Counted from the stretch's first letter, positions 53,371 to 63,289 are shown. The stretch: 64,000 nt of DNA from Isochrysis galbana (GCA_018136815.1 CM030938.1:5488638-5552637), one strand, 5' to 3'. The notes: generated by a model from the letters alone, not told the origin. Translations and numbers: made by a program.

Positions 53371-56300
53371 GTCGCCGGCGGGGCCCACGTCCGCGCTGTT
53401 ACCCCGCTACCAGTCCAGGGTAGTGGGCCTGAACGCCACCCACCAAAAGATCGTATTACACTACGGCCGAGTACTTCTACGGCCCCCAACCGGTACCCCA
53501 AGATTCCCCAAGTTCCAGACAAGCCCTGCCACCTCCATCCCCCTCTTTCTCCTGCCTCCTCGCCGATTGCCCCTATTTCTCCCAATGCCGATAATTCCAT
53601 CCTGATTCTCGATATCACGCACGAGTCCTCAAAACCAAGTCAACCGTCACCGCCTCTCTATCAACTCAAGCCGCTCAACCGCTATCCCACGCCACTCCCC
53701 AAGCATCAACAGTCCAAGACCTCACGGTCTGCGAAAATCCAGCCGCCGCAGGCCCAATCCAACCTTCAATCTCTCAAATCAAATTTCGCATGTCCGAGCC
53801 ACAAAACGTCTCCCGAGTACGAGTACGAGTCCAAGTCACGTTCAGAATTACCCTCTTCGTCCTACGCCACCGCGAGCCCATCTACGAGTCTGAGCCCAGT
53901 CCAGTCATCACCGGTATCACCAGTCTCCATCGCTACGACGATGGAGGCGCAGTTCTCCGGTTCCTCCCCACTTTCTTTCGAGTTCGAGTCCAAGCCTGTT
54001 TTGAGCAAACCCCGTTCTGAGCCATCCGAGTCCGAGTCCGAGTCCGAGTTTACAACGTCACCGAGTCCTACCACGCGGTCGACCGCAGGATTAACGGAGC
54101 TCCAGCCACCCACTGAGCCTCTGACGACCACTCCTTCCGCGGGAGTGTTCACCTTCGGTCCTCCGCGCCCCGAGTCTGAGTCATTTGGAAACTCCGGTCA
54201 CGTCCAGAATTCCAACCATACCCGAGCCCCGTTTCACGAGCCACCGCGTATCGAGTCCAAACACAAGCTGACGCCGAAGCCCTCGACGACAGCCACTGTG
54301 TCCTTGTCCAAGCCACCGTTTCGAGTCTCGCCGCAGCCGGCCTGCCACTCCAGCAAGCTGCACGCCGCCGAGCCGATCCCTTCCGTTTCCGTTCCGAGTC
54401 CGAGTCCAATTGCACAAGACAGTGCATCCCGAGCCCGCGTAATCAAGCCCGTCACCGAGTCCGAGATTACGGCCGCACCGAGCCAACCGGTGCTGGCCAC
54501 CGTGCCCCTATTGTCATCACAAGCGTCCGCTTCGTCCTCATCGACGGTTGCGACGCCAGGGGGCTTCACCTTTGGGCCGGCCCCGTCCGTTCCCATTTCG
54601 AAAATTAGCCCTGTTTTTGGCGTCCAGCACGCTAGGAACGACGAGTCCGAGTCCGAGCACAAATCAACGTCACCGCGGAGTCCGCGGTCGACCACCGGCG
54701 TTCCCACGCCATCCCATCAGTCAAGAGCCATGGAGGAGCTGGCACAGCCGTCTCCTAGCCTCTCTCAAGTCGCCGAGTCTTCCGAATTCGAGTCTGAATC
54801 CGCCGTAATTTTAGCGGTCCATGCACCCGCTAGCCCGAGCCAAGTCCTCCGAAGAATGCTTCGCATTGCAGAACCTCTTCGGCCACCACCCACACCAGCC
54901 GCTGCCGCAGAGCCACCACCCTGGCCTCAGCCTTCCCCGCAGCCGGCTTCTTCGACAGCCACGTCCCTTCTTTCGCCGGCGCCGACCCCGCCGACGACAG
55001 ATTGCAACGAAGTCTATGCCTGGCCCGATTCCTCTCCCGACGTGACCATGGAGAGTGACCACAACTCCCTTGCACGTCGAGGAACGGCCGCCTCCCAAAC
55101 CGAGCTTCTACGCCCATTGAGCCAGCCCAACCGAGTCTCTAAGCCATGTCCTTCATGTCTCTCACCGGTGGTCTCGCGGCCGCGGCGTCCGTCGCCGCAA
55201 TCCGACACCCCACTTCTCCGAGTTTCTTCGTCAATCCCGTCCTCCGAGCCTGTCTCCACGTCGTCGATATCCGAGTCTACTTCCATTCGTCCTACGTCGC
55301 CGCGGCCACCGGTCGCAGCCTCCAAGCACTGCCTGCCTCTCGATACCACTGCCACCGCCATCATGCGCGTGGCAGCGATCAATGCGTCCGCGATCCAGTC
55401 CTTCGATTCCTCTCGAAACAACTCCGATGTCGGCACCCGCGATGATACCCCGTCACCCGCTCTCCACGCTCTCGCCTCTCTTCGTGCACGAGCGAGCGGC
55501 TCTGCGGTGGTATTACCTCGGCACCTCACGGAGGCAGCCCAAGAGCTCCGCCGGCCGCGCAGTGGCACCTTAGCCTCGCCTGCCGCCGCGCTACCCAAGC
55601 ACTTCGATGAGCTTTGCGCTGAGCTCACGAAGACGAGTCAACAAGTCCAAGACGGGCTGACTTCTGGCTGTCACGCCCCACGAGTTCTCGTCGTTGGTGA
55701 GACTAGCGGCGTCGTCTCCTCCATGTTCCTACTCGCCGGAGCTGATGTAGCTACGTGCGATTTATATCCTTCCGAGATTGACTACGTGCCCCACTTCCAA
55801 GGCGACGCGCTTCATGTCCAAAACCTAGGTTGGGACCTAGTCATCGCCCACCCGCCCTGCACGTACCTCTCCGCCGTCAGCAGCCAATGGCTTTCCCAAG
55901 AACCCGGACGTCGTGCCGCTCTTGAGTCGGCCGCCCGCGTCTTCAAGTCAATGGCCTCCGCCACTGCTCCGTTTGTAGCGGTTGAGAACCCTCGGATGCA
56001 TGCGGAAGCTCGCCGTTTAGTCGGGGGGTTGACCCCGACCCAATTCGTCCAACCCTGGGAGCACGGCACTGGACACCAGAAAGCCACCGGGTTGTACCTC
56101 ACCAAAGGGCTGCCGCCTCTCCAGCCAACCTGCGTCGTGGATGGCCGTGAGTCGGCCATGGCTTACCTCTCTCCTTCACCGCACCGTGGCGCTCTTCGCA
56201 GCCGCACCTACGTCGGTGTAGCTGGAGCGATGGCGACCCATTGGATGCCTGTTCTTCTTCGACATTTGAGCCAACAGGGAGACCAGCCATCGACGAAGAA

Positions 56301-56652
56301 ACTGTCCGCGTTGGAGCTACTCGCTTGCGCGCGGCGCAGCCTATCAGACCGGCCTTCCCTTAGCTCGACTGAGGCTACCGCATACGAGCCGTGGTCGGCT
56401 CTTCATCGTTATGAGAGGGGGAGGGAATCTAGTGAAGTTTCTTCCGACCCCGTTGTTTCCCGTCCAGCTACTCCCGAGTCAGACAACCACGAAGACCAAA
56501 AAGAAACCCACGATAACCACGACAACGACACGCCACTCTACGCCTCCGAGTCTACTCTCCACGACCCATTCTCTCCATGGACCGCCCCGCCTCCGGCACG
56601 CGCGAGCTCGCCGCGTCCGACGACGCCGACGACTCTCCGGAAGCGGCGCTAA
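53371..56652 (+). CDS. ORF2 of element 2: cytosine DNA methyltransferase-like domain
   Basis: The frame is open from just after the gag stop; the first ATG-initiated reading starts at 53941. About 570 residues are Ser/Pro-rich and low complexity. Residues encoded by 55674-56272 form a compact domain: PRVLVVGETSGVVSSMFLLA (SAM-binding loop), PSEIDYVPHFQGDALHV, GWDLVIAHPPCTYLSAVSSQ (PPC as in motif IV of C5-methyltransferases), APFVAVENPRM (EN of motif VI) and LYLTKGLPPLQPTCV. This layout is that of phage-type Dcm-like proteins. Domain and key Cys are intact, and the paralogous domain of element 1 agrees. A role in methylating element or host DNA is inferred, not shown. It ends at TAA (56650-56652), with the frame continuing into ORF3. 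Confidence 0.75.
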   Translation, partial: VAGGAHVRAVTPLPVQGSGPERHPPKDRITLRPSTSTAPNRYPKIPQVPDKPCHLHPPLSPASSPIAPISPNADNSILILDITHESSKPSQPSPPLYQLKPLNRYPTPLPKHQQSKTSRSAKIQPPQAQSNLQSLKSNFACPSHKTSPEYEYESKSRSELPSSSYATASPSTSLSPVQSSPVSPVSIATTMEAQFSGSSPLSFEFESKPVLSKPRSEPSESESESEFTTSPSPTTRSTAGLTELQPPTEPLTTTPSAGVFTFGPPRPESESFGNSGHVQNSNHTRAPFHEPPRIESKHKLTPKPSTTATVSLSKPPFRVSPQPACHSSKLHAAEPIPSVSVPSPSPIAQDSASRARVIKPVTESEITAAPSQPVLATVPLLSSQASASSSSTVATPGGFTFGPAPSVPISKISPVFGVQHARNDESESEHKSTSPRSPRSTTGVPTPSHQSRAMEELAQPSPSLSQVAESSEFESESAVILAVHAPASPSQVLRRMLRIAEPLRPPPTPAAAAEPPPWPQPSPQPASSTATSLLSPAPTPPTTDCNEVYAWPDSSPDVTMESDHNSLARRGTAASQTELLRPLSQPNRVSKPCPSCLSPVVSRPRRPSPQSDTPLLRVSSSIPSSEPVSTSSISESTSIRPTSPRPPVAASKHCLPLDTTATAIMRVAAINASAIQSFDSSRNNSDVGTRDDTPSPALHALASLRARASGSAVVLPRHLTEAAQELRRPRSGTLASPAAALPKHFDELCAELTKTSQQVQDGLTSGCHAPRVLVVGETSGVVSSMFLLAGADVATCDLYPSEIDYVPHFQGDALHVQNLGWDLVIAHPPCTYLSAVSSQWLSQEPGRRAALESAARVFKSMASATAPFVAVENPRMHAEARRLVGGLTPTQFVQPWEHGTGHQKATGLYLTKGLPPLQPTCVVDGRESAMAYLSPSPHRGALRSRTYVGVAGAMATHWMPVLLRHLSQQGDQPSTKKLSALELLACARRSLSDRPSLSSTEATAYEPWSALHRYERGRESSEVSSDPVVSRPATPESDNHEDQKETHDNHDNDTPLYASESTLHDPFSPWTAPPPARASSPRPTTPTTLRKRR

Positions 56653-58230
56653 CAATGGCAAGCATTCGGAGTGAACGGGGACCAGAAATGGTCCAACGTC
56701 ACGCTCGAAACCGCTGACGAAATAAGAGCGCAAGCTCTAGCCGGACGAGGCGCCGACGAGGAATCCGACCTCGCCGCTGCCGTCCGAGCGCCGATCGAGT
56801 TCGTGGAAGCCAAAGGCATCCGCGCCGAAGAGCTAGCCTCATTAGTTCGAAGACCCAAGACAGAAGCCCAAGCTCGTCTCGAGAAAGACTGGGAAAAGAT
56901 GTCCGACCACCCGAGGCACCCCACCGACAAGAGAGGCCTGGGATACACTAGTCCCAAGCTATCACCCTGCACCGCTACCAACGAGGACGACGCCTCTAGA
57001 CCCTCTGCCACGATAGCGGCAGTCGGATTACCCGAAGAGACGACGATCACCACGACGACGAATTCACCCGAGCAACCACGCTGTCGACCAACCCCGTCCC
57101 CGTCCGACACCATCGCACACGTGACCGCGCACCGACCGGATAGCGTCGTGGATACCCTACCATCTGCCTACCCAAGGCATTGCCTATATGTTCGAGACCT
57201 AGTGGTCTGCCGCTCCGGCGAGGCTACCGGCAAAGAAGGAGTTATCTTAGCCGACTCCGCTCTCACGGTCAACAGCACACTCGCTGACACCGGAGCTGGC
57301 CCGTCGGTCGTGACCACTTCCCTCTTGTCCAGCCTACCCAAAGACGCATGCGTCGAGCGGCTGCCACAAGCCGTAGTGACACCGCTTCACGGTCCGGACG
57401 GCCTGCCTCTTATCACGCGAGGCAAGGCTCGAATCGTCTTCTCCGTCGGTGGATTTCTCTTTCGTCATACGTTCATGGTGATTGAAGGCAACCCGATGCT
57501 GCTGCTCGGGAACGACTTCTTAGCCACGCACGCCGCTTCGATTCAGCTCGCCTCCGACAGCGCGGACGGCTCTATCACCCTCGGTGCTCCATCCACGGTG
57601 GCTCCTCTTGAGGTTAATGGCAGTCCAAGCCCCGACGCTCCGCCGATCTTTCGCGTCTCGACGTCACCGATAGCGGTGGTCCCTGTCAGCATGACTTGTG
57701 CACAGGTCTGTCCGACCTCCGCGAACCCAATCACGACTGACTTCTTCCGAGGGCCGCAGGCCACCAAAAACGACAACCAGCTAGTCACCGAGCCTCTCTT
57801 CAGCACGGCCGATGAGTTTGCCGCCAAAGCGCCGGCATCATGTGGCTCCGAGTACCTCCTATACACCCACGAACCTATCACGATCCCGGCCTATCATCGG
57901 GCAACGTTTCACGTCCGAATTCCGCTAGCTCTTCGAGAACACGAAGACTGCGCCATGCTCGTGGACCGACTCCCTACGCGTGAAACGATCGATAGCTCTC
58001 CTCTCGTCATTCCCCAAGTAGAGAGGTCGAACGCCGACCACACCATCGCGGTTACGGTGGTCAACACTGACCCCAAACCTCTACACCTTCCGTCGTTCCA
58101 TCCTGTAGCTTCGCTACAGGTTCGATTCAAAATTCACGCTGGAGCGCTCTCTTTCCGTATATCTTCGCGCATGACGAGCGATCGCGACTTCAGCCTTCGC
58201 CGCGCGGGGAGGGGTTTGTTTATCGTATGA
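56653..58230 (+). CDS. ORF3 of element 2: retropepsin (aspartic protease), C-terminally truncated polyprotein
   Basis: Same frame as gag and ORF2. VNSTLADTGAGPSVV holds the DTGA active-site motif and NPMLLLGNDFLATH is the second conserved strand of retroviral-type proteases (about 57270-57530). The preceding 190 residues are Glu/Arg then Thr/Pro-rich. After the protease come about 230 residues of the usual linker toward RT, but the frame ends at 58230 (RAGRGLFIV) before any RT motif. It would process the polyprotein. A deletion has probably removed RT, RNase H and integrase. Confidence 0.8.
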   Translation, partial: QWQAFGVNGDQKWSNVTLETADEIRAQALAGRGADEESDLAAAVRAPIEFVEAKGIRAEELASLVRRPKTEAQARLEKDWEKMSDHPRHPTDKRGLGYTSPKLSPCTATNEDDASRPSATIAAVGLPEETTITTTTNSPEQPRCRPTPSPSDTIAHVTAHRPDSVVDTLPSAYPRHCLYVRDLVVCRSGEATGKEGVILADSALTVNSTLADTGAGPSVVTTSLLSSLPKDACVERLPQAVVTPLHGPDGLPLITRGKARIVFSVGGFLFRHTFMVIEGNPMLLLGNDFLATHAASIQLASDSADGSITLGAPSTVAPLEVNGSPSPDAPPIFRVSTSPIAVVPVSMTCAQVCPTSANPITTDFFRGPQATKNDNQLVTEPLFSTADEFAAKAPASCGSEYLLYTHEPITIPAYHRATFHVRIPLALREHEDCAMLVDRLPTRETIDSSPLVIPQVERSNADHTIAVTVVNTDPKPLHLPSFHPVASLQVRFKIHAGALSFRISSRMTSDRDFSLRRAGRGLFIV

Positions 58231-58623
58231 TTCCGGAGTGTTTACGTTAGTTTTCTGAGCCCAAGGACTTTGGTTTTTGGTTTCTTGTGAGTGATTTTTG
58301 TAGCAACTTCGTCGAGTCCCACCGTGTTCCCAAACGAGTCCCCCCGAGTTCCCGAGTCTATACCCCGAGTCAACGAGTCAATACAAGTCAAGCACGCGCC
58401 TGAGCCACCCCCAGTCGCCTGCCACCACCTCCCACAAGCCTCCTTCCGCACTTCCGCGCCCACCGTGCTCCGTGCGTGCGTCGTGCGTCGTGCGTCGATC
58501 ACCATGCCCGTAGTCAACCCCGAGGAAAGCTCCATGAGCTCCCCACAAGAACCGCGTTCCGCGCTAGCTGCCGGCGCGCCCTCGCAGGCAATCTCCAAGA
58601 GTGAGATCAGCCTTGCTCTGACA
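58231..58623 (+). repeat. 3' terminal segment of element 2 (probable end of an LTR)
   Basis: Ends ...GCTCTGACA at the target duplication. It contains an ATG at 58504 followed by exactly 40 sense codons up to the element edge (MPVVNPEESSMSSPQEPRSA ...). This parallels the 57 gag codons that end exactly at the LTR edge of element 1, so it is probably the downstream half of an LTR carrying the gag start. It also has short GAGTC-rich repeats at 58315-58385. Confidence 0.55.
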
Positions 58624-58628
58624 GCCCC

Positions 58629-59880
58629 CCACTGCGCGTGCGCGAGCCGCTCGCGCGAGGATCAATCCGGAGGCGTCTTCCTCCCCGCGCGCTTTCTTCT
58701 TGACTCGCCGCGCGGACTCGCGCCGCGGACTCACCCCAGCGTTCCGTTACGGGTTTTATCTAGCCGACGTTTACGACAAAAAAAACTGGCACCGAATGAA
58801 GGCAAGGCGCCTGATGGGGGTGCGCCCTCGGGGCAGAGGATCCTTAAGACCTCGGTCTGACGACCCTTGACGGGAATTGAAAATTGTTCAGGTGGAGGGA
58901 GGTCAAGCATCGGAAGGAATGGAGGAGGGAGTCGATCTGCATTGGGGTTCGGATGAGTAGACAAGTACAGTCAGAGGTTTCTGATGAGGCTTCGGAAGTT
59001 GTCCAACCCTCGCTCCGTCTGGATAGAGTTCCAAGTCCCTCTTGGTTGGCCGAGCTCACACGCATACAACCGACTTGGACACTCTTCCTCGTCTCCTTCG
59101 GAGAGTCGGGCTAGGCAAGGTTTCTTCTGGGCTAGGAGTCCAAGGATGCTTGCATCGCGGTGTGTAGCGGGGAGACTCCCTCGTCGTTTATCCAATGACA
59201 TACGACATACTCCTCCCACTGAACAGTGGGGGGGTCCTTAAGGCCTCGTAACATCGTGTTTTGTGTTTGTATTCTGTGTCTGTGCGTTTCGTTACGGGTT
59301 TTATCCAACCTCCTTCTTGATGTACTTCATCCAAATCAGGACATCCAATCGGAAGTTAAACTATTAAAACTGAAAATAGAGGGTTATAAAGCAAACATCC
59401 GCCTAGCGGAAGTTGAACTAAGACGACTCAGGCGACAAATAAGGTAAGCGCGCCCTTTCCGACCGGGTACTTGCCCAATATAAAATTTCCAAGGGGGGCC
59501 AAAACGAAGGGAGGAGGCTGCCGCCGGCGGCGTCCCGCCTGGGTCGGGTGAAGGCCCTTGGTCGGGGTGGCGAGGGGGGACGACCCGCATCGCGTTCTTT
59601 TGGGAGCGGACCCTCGTAACGAAACGCGGGTGGAGTGTGTTTGTATTCAGTGTCGGTAGCGCACGTCATGCCCCCCACTGCGCGTGCGCGAGCCGCTCGC
59701 GCGAGGATCAATCCGGAGGCGTCTTCCTCCCCGCGCGCTTTCTTCTTTTTTCGCCGCGCGGACTCGCACCGCGGACTCGCCGCCCGGACTCACCCCAGCG
59801 TTTCGTTACGGGTTTTATCTAGCCGACGTTTATGACAAAAAAAAACTGGCACCGAATGAAGGCAAGGCGCCTTCCGCCCA
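58629..59880 (+). repeat. Cluster of repeat R1 copies
   Basis: 58629-58815 is the half of R1 separated from 50330-50415 by element 2. 59090-59305 matches 39955-40245 reversed and 49607-49790. 59450-59500 matches the block after the 40-kb minisatellite. 59575-59620 is an N-terminal stub of the GNAT gene, and 59620-59877 is an uninterrupted R1 ending in the GACAAAAA/GGCACCGAATGAAGG block. 59310-59445 has a short coiled-coil-like ORF fragment (LLKLKIEGYKANIRLAEVEL) of unknown origin. Confidence 0.7.
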
Positions 59881-59899
59881 CCCCCTTCTCCGCGCTCTC

Positions 59900-60384
59900 T
59901 CTCCCCTCTCCTGCGGCACGCGCGATGGCGCGCCTGCGGTAGGCCTGCAGCTGCCCTCTGGCGGCCCCTGGAGGCTCTTGGAGGCCAGCTCAGGGGGCAG
60001 AGGAGGTTGGGGCTGGGCCCTGGCCTCCCCTGCCTCCCCCTCGCTGGCGCTCCTGAGCCTCTGGAGCCCCCACGCTGCACCTGTCTGCCTGTCGACCAGG
60101 GGGGAGGGGGGGTTGGAGCAATGGGCTGGCCACGAGGGGCCAGGATGGGCGAATGGGGCGGGCCTGTGGGGAAGGGAGTGGATCAGTAGGGCATTGGCCT
60201 CCTGGCAAGTCATCAGGCATGCCAGGAGGATGGTTGGTTCCTCCCCCATGGCAGGGGAGGAGTGGAGAGAGAGGTGGGCTCGTGCCCCCCATGGGTCAAC
60301 CAAGTATAGACTTAGTTGGGGTGCCGCCATGGAGTAAGGGGGGCGCGAGGCCCCCAATTGACCCCCATTTATAGAGGTAGGTTG
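59900..60384 (+). repeat. Dispersed repeat B, copy 2
   Basis: Related to 8830-9075 across AGCTCAGGGGGCAG and the end block GGCGCGAGGCCCCC with TTGACCCCCA. It also contains the TATA palindrome AACCAAGTATAGACTTAGTT near 60298-60317, matching those at 46572 and 47177. Confidence 0.65.
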
Positions 60385-61137
60385 TGAAGGGAGGTCACTT
60401 AGGCTTAGAGACCCAGAAGAGCAAAAGGCCTTTTGAAAAGGTTCGGAAAAAGTAATTAAGATGCATGAGTGATGAGTGACCGGCCTACAACGGCACCAGC
60501 TCAACTACGGTTGGATTAAAGGGGCCTGCCTTGTCCTTCTTTCACTTTCCACTCCGGTACTCTAGCCCCCTCCCCTTCCCCCATCCCTGCTTCCCACACC
60601 TCCCCGGACAATTGTATAGCCTTGGCCTTGGCGATCCCCCCCTAGTCTTCGATCATCAGTCATGAGCCCTCACGGTCTAGGACTAGGACCAACTCTAGAA
60701 GCGCTTCAGCGAGCGCCTTAGGTGGTCAGCGTGTGGGTAGGGACGAAAATGCAGGGACTCCAGGGTTCACGGGCCCTACCGTCGTAGGTTGTAGCTACTC
60801 GATGTCTATGGCAAGCCTCGTTCGCGCCCCCAACACTCTTACTTCGTGCATTGTGGTTGATGGCGGTTCAGCAATTGATGTGAGATGAAAGATGTGCAAT
60901 TAACCTCATTGTAGTGCGTAAACTCTGCCGTGGATTTCAAAGAAGAAGAAGATGACAAATAATTTGCTCAAAACTTGTCCTCGTTATTCGCGAAGCTGTG
61001 GAGCAAGTGCTAGAGGAGATGCTGCACGGTGAAAGGGAGGTGGTGACGACCCAAGTCCCTTTCATGTCAGGAAGGGTACATGCAGATTTAGTCTAACACG
61101 CAGGAGAGTGCACTTCTTCCCCATCCGGTGCGGCGAG
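60385..61137. other. Intergenic stretch, no gene seen
   Basis: Includes a GAGTGACCGGCCTA match to the tail of repeat A (60473) and AT-richer DNA at 60840-61080. No supportable coding or RNA feature. Confidence 0.35.
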
Positions 61138-61959
61138 TCAGCATTCGCTGTAACACCGACCAGTATGACGGCCTCGCCGACAACGGTTCTTTGTTCTGCT
61201 GCAGTTTGCAGCTACACTTGTCGTCGTATCGACCTGCTCCTCTTCATGGCTGACTGGAGAAGCAGTAGGCTTGGTTACGGACATGCAGGTACGCTGAACG
61301 TGTCCTGCATCTTTGACTCGGTCACCAGTGGCGAAGAGTCCGCCTGGGCAATGATGATCTATGCGCTGCAGGGCCCTTGGCGAACCAATGAGGACTGGAG
61401 CTGCTGAAGGAGCTACAACTGTGTAACCCATCGGTGCCCATTCCATACAAAGGACCAGCGGCTGCGGCTGCGGCTGCGATTGCCTCAATGGCATCTGCAT
61501 CGCCAGCTGTGGCAGCGGCTGCGCCAGAGGATGCGATGGTGACAGCGGCGGCAGCGGTGTCAGGTTGTTGAGATTGTATGGATTGAGCCGACTGCAGATG
61601 GCCTTTCTGTACAATGTGGAAGAGTTGCGCTCGCGGTCGCTTTTGTTGCCATCTGCTGCAGTCCCTAGCGCTTCTTCGATGCATTCGGCGGCGACTGAGA
61701 ATCGGCACACCCCAATCTCTTCGAGGAACTTCTCGACAGTGCAACTGAGCGGGATGAGGGCGACGTCCGTGATGTGGTGCTTGATGCACCAGCGGACTGC
61801 CGCTGACTGGATCGGAGGCTCAAGCCAACCGACGAGGCTGGAGAGGCCGTTGATACACGCCATATGGGCCGATAGAGGGCTCTGGACGGCGATGTGCTTG
61901 TCCGTGGTCGAGTAGCCATGGCGGACACGCATTGGCGAGGGGGGGAGATGGGAGATCAC
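61138..61959 (-). CDS. Hypothetical protein, single exon
   Basis: ORF of 273 residues from ATG 61959, preceded on the coding strand by a CT-rich tract (62000-61962) like those before other genes here. The first 130 residues have normal protein composition (HMACINGLSSLVGWL, WCIKHHITDVALIPLSCTVE, FLEEIGVCRFSVAAECIEEA). The middle is Gln/Pro/Ala low complexity and the end is Cys/Arg/Thr-rich. I do not recognise a family. The low-complexity C-terminus may be intron or UTR, and a splice after about residue 150 cannot be excluded. Confidence 0.4.
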   Translation of the reverse strand: MISHLPPSPMRVRHGYSTTDKHIAVQSPLSAHMACINGLSSLVGWLEPPIQSAAVRWCIKHHITDVALIPLSCTVEKFLEEIGVCRFSVAAECIEEALGTAADGNKSDRERNSSTLYRKAICSRLNPYNLNNLTPLPPLSPSHPLAQPLPQLAMQMPLRQSQPQPQPLVLCMEWAPMGYTVVAPSAAPVLIGSPRALQRIDHHCPGGLFATGDRVKDAGHVQRTCMSVTKPTASPVSHEEEQVDTTTSVAANCSRTKNRCRRGRHTGRCYSEC

Positions 61960-63289
61960 GAAGGATGATAGAAAAGGAGGGGGAGAGAGGGGAGAGGAGA
62001 GACCTGAGTCTCCCTCAAAGAATTACTCTATATACAGAGAGAAATAGAACGTTTTGGGAGATACCTCACTAGTGACTCAACAGCGGGCGACTCAACTGCA
62101 GCCACTGAGCGTTCAGTTCACATAATGAAACTCCCGACAAGAGAGAGTTTCTGAGGGAACTGACTCGACGCCCTGTGGGCGACTCCGTCCGCTGCGTTGG
62201 TGCAATGTGTTATGAGTCACTGCTGAGTGAGTCCACATTTTTAGATACAGAATACCGAAAGGGCGAACGTGAAGTAACAGAGGTGTATCCCTCTAAGAAA
62301 TCTCCCGTCACACCCGGGGGGAAACTGGGGGTGGCGTCCTTGCTGGCCGGCCATGCCCACCCGTCCGTACGCCGCGCGAGAGCTGGAGGCCTCCAGGCAG
62401 GCCTTGGCGGTTGTGCTGGAGGAGACGAATGAGAAGGCGCGCAAAAGGGCGCGCTTTGGGCCCGGCGCCTCGCGAGACGACTTCTGGAAAGACTCTTCTT
62501 GGCGCTGGCTGCCGGGCCGCTCGCGCGGACGATGCACTCGCGCATCGGAATGTAGCGGCTTTCCATTGTGAGGCTGGAGCTGGATGCGCCAGCAGCTGGC
62601 GGCGGCGGTCATGTTCTGGTGTGCGACGTGTACGCACGTTTCGGCAAGCGCCCAACCGATCTGTGGCGATTCGTCGACGCGCTACGCATGCCCGCATGCG
62701 CCTGAGCGGAGGCCACGCTATGAGTGGAAAGGAAGCTGTCCTCATCACCTTGCGCAGTTCCAAACACGCAGGTGCGAGGCCATCAGCTGCACGCAACTGC
62801 CTGCCTTCTCCCCTCCCCCCTTCCCGCTCTCGCCCTCCTCCCTTTCTGACACTTCCGTCTGTCGAGACATCACCGTGTGATCAGACGGCAACAATCGGGG
62901 GATGACCCCGGATGCATAGAAGCTCTTCACTTCCACGCAGGTGAGAAGAAGTATTGCGTATTCGAGTGCCAAAACAACCTTATCCTGTGTATGCTTCACT
63001 TCCAAGCGGCACTTGATCACGCTATCCTCCTTCTCACCCAATATCTTGTCGTTGTCCGGTGTCATCTGCCAGGTGTTGTCTGCGCTCCAGTCGGTGATAT
63101 TTCGGCAAAGTGCGTGGCTGTCGTCCGGTGCGTTTGGGCAGTTTAGTCCGCTGTTCACTAGAGCTTTGCGCACTCGCAGATCTCTAGTCTCATGCACGGT
63201 CGGCCAGGACTCGTCATTGTAGGGTGATTGGCCGTATTTGCAAGTGCCGATTTCGAGTCACTGCAGACGAAGGCGTCGACCTCCTTGAC
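61960..63289. other. Region with possible unrecognised exons
   Basis: Two stretches look protein-like but are unassigned. On the plus strand, 62353-62490 reads a charged helix (ARELEASRQALAVVLEETNE). On the minus strand, 63190-62950 reads SGLNCPNAPDDSHALC and DNDKILGEKEDSVIKCRLEV. Neither connects to a recognised domain. 61980-62010 is GA-rich. Confidence 0.3.

Larger units (their letters stand above)
50416..58628 (+). mobile_element. Gypsy-type retroelement (element 2): gag, methyltransferase-like ORF, protease; no RT
   Basis: It interrupts repeat R1: the sequence CATGCCCCCCACTGCG of the uninterrupted copy at 59668-59683 is split, with 5-bp duplication GCCCC at 50416-50420 and 58624-58628. 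The element begins TGTTGTATTC (50421) and ends GCTCTGACA (58623), the TG...CA form of LTR ends. Inside are gag, ORF2 with the methyltransferase-like domain and ORF3 with a retropepsin, all in one frame separated by single stops. RT, RNase H and integrase are missing. The two ends do not look like copies of one another, unlike element 1. Confidence 0.85.
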
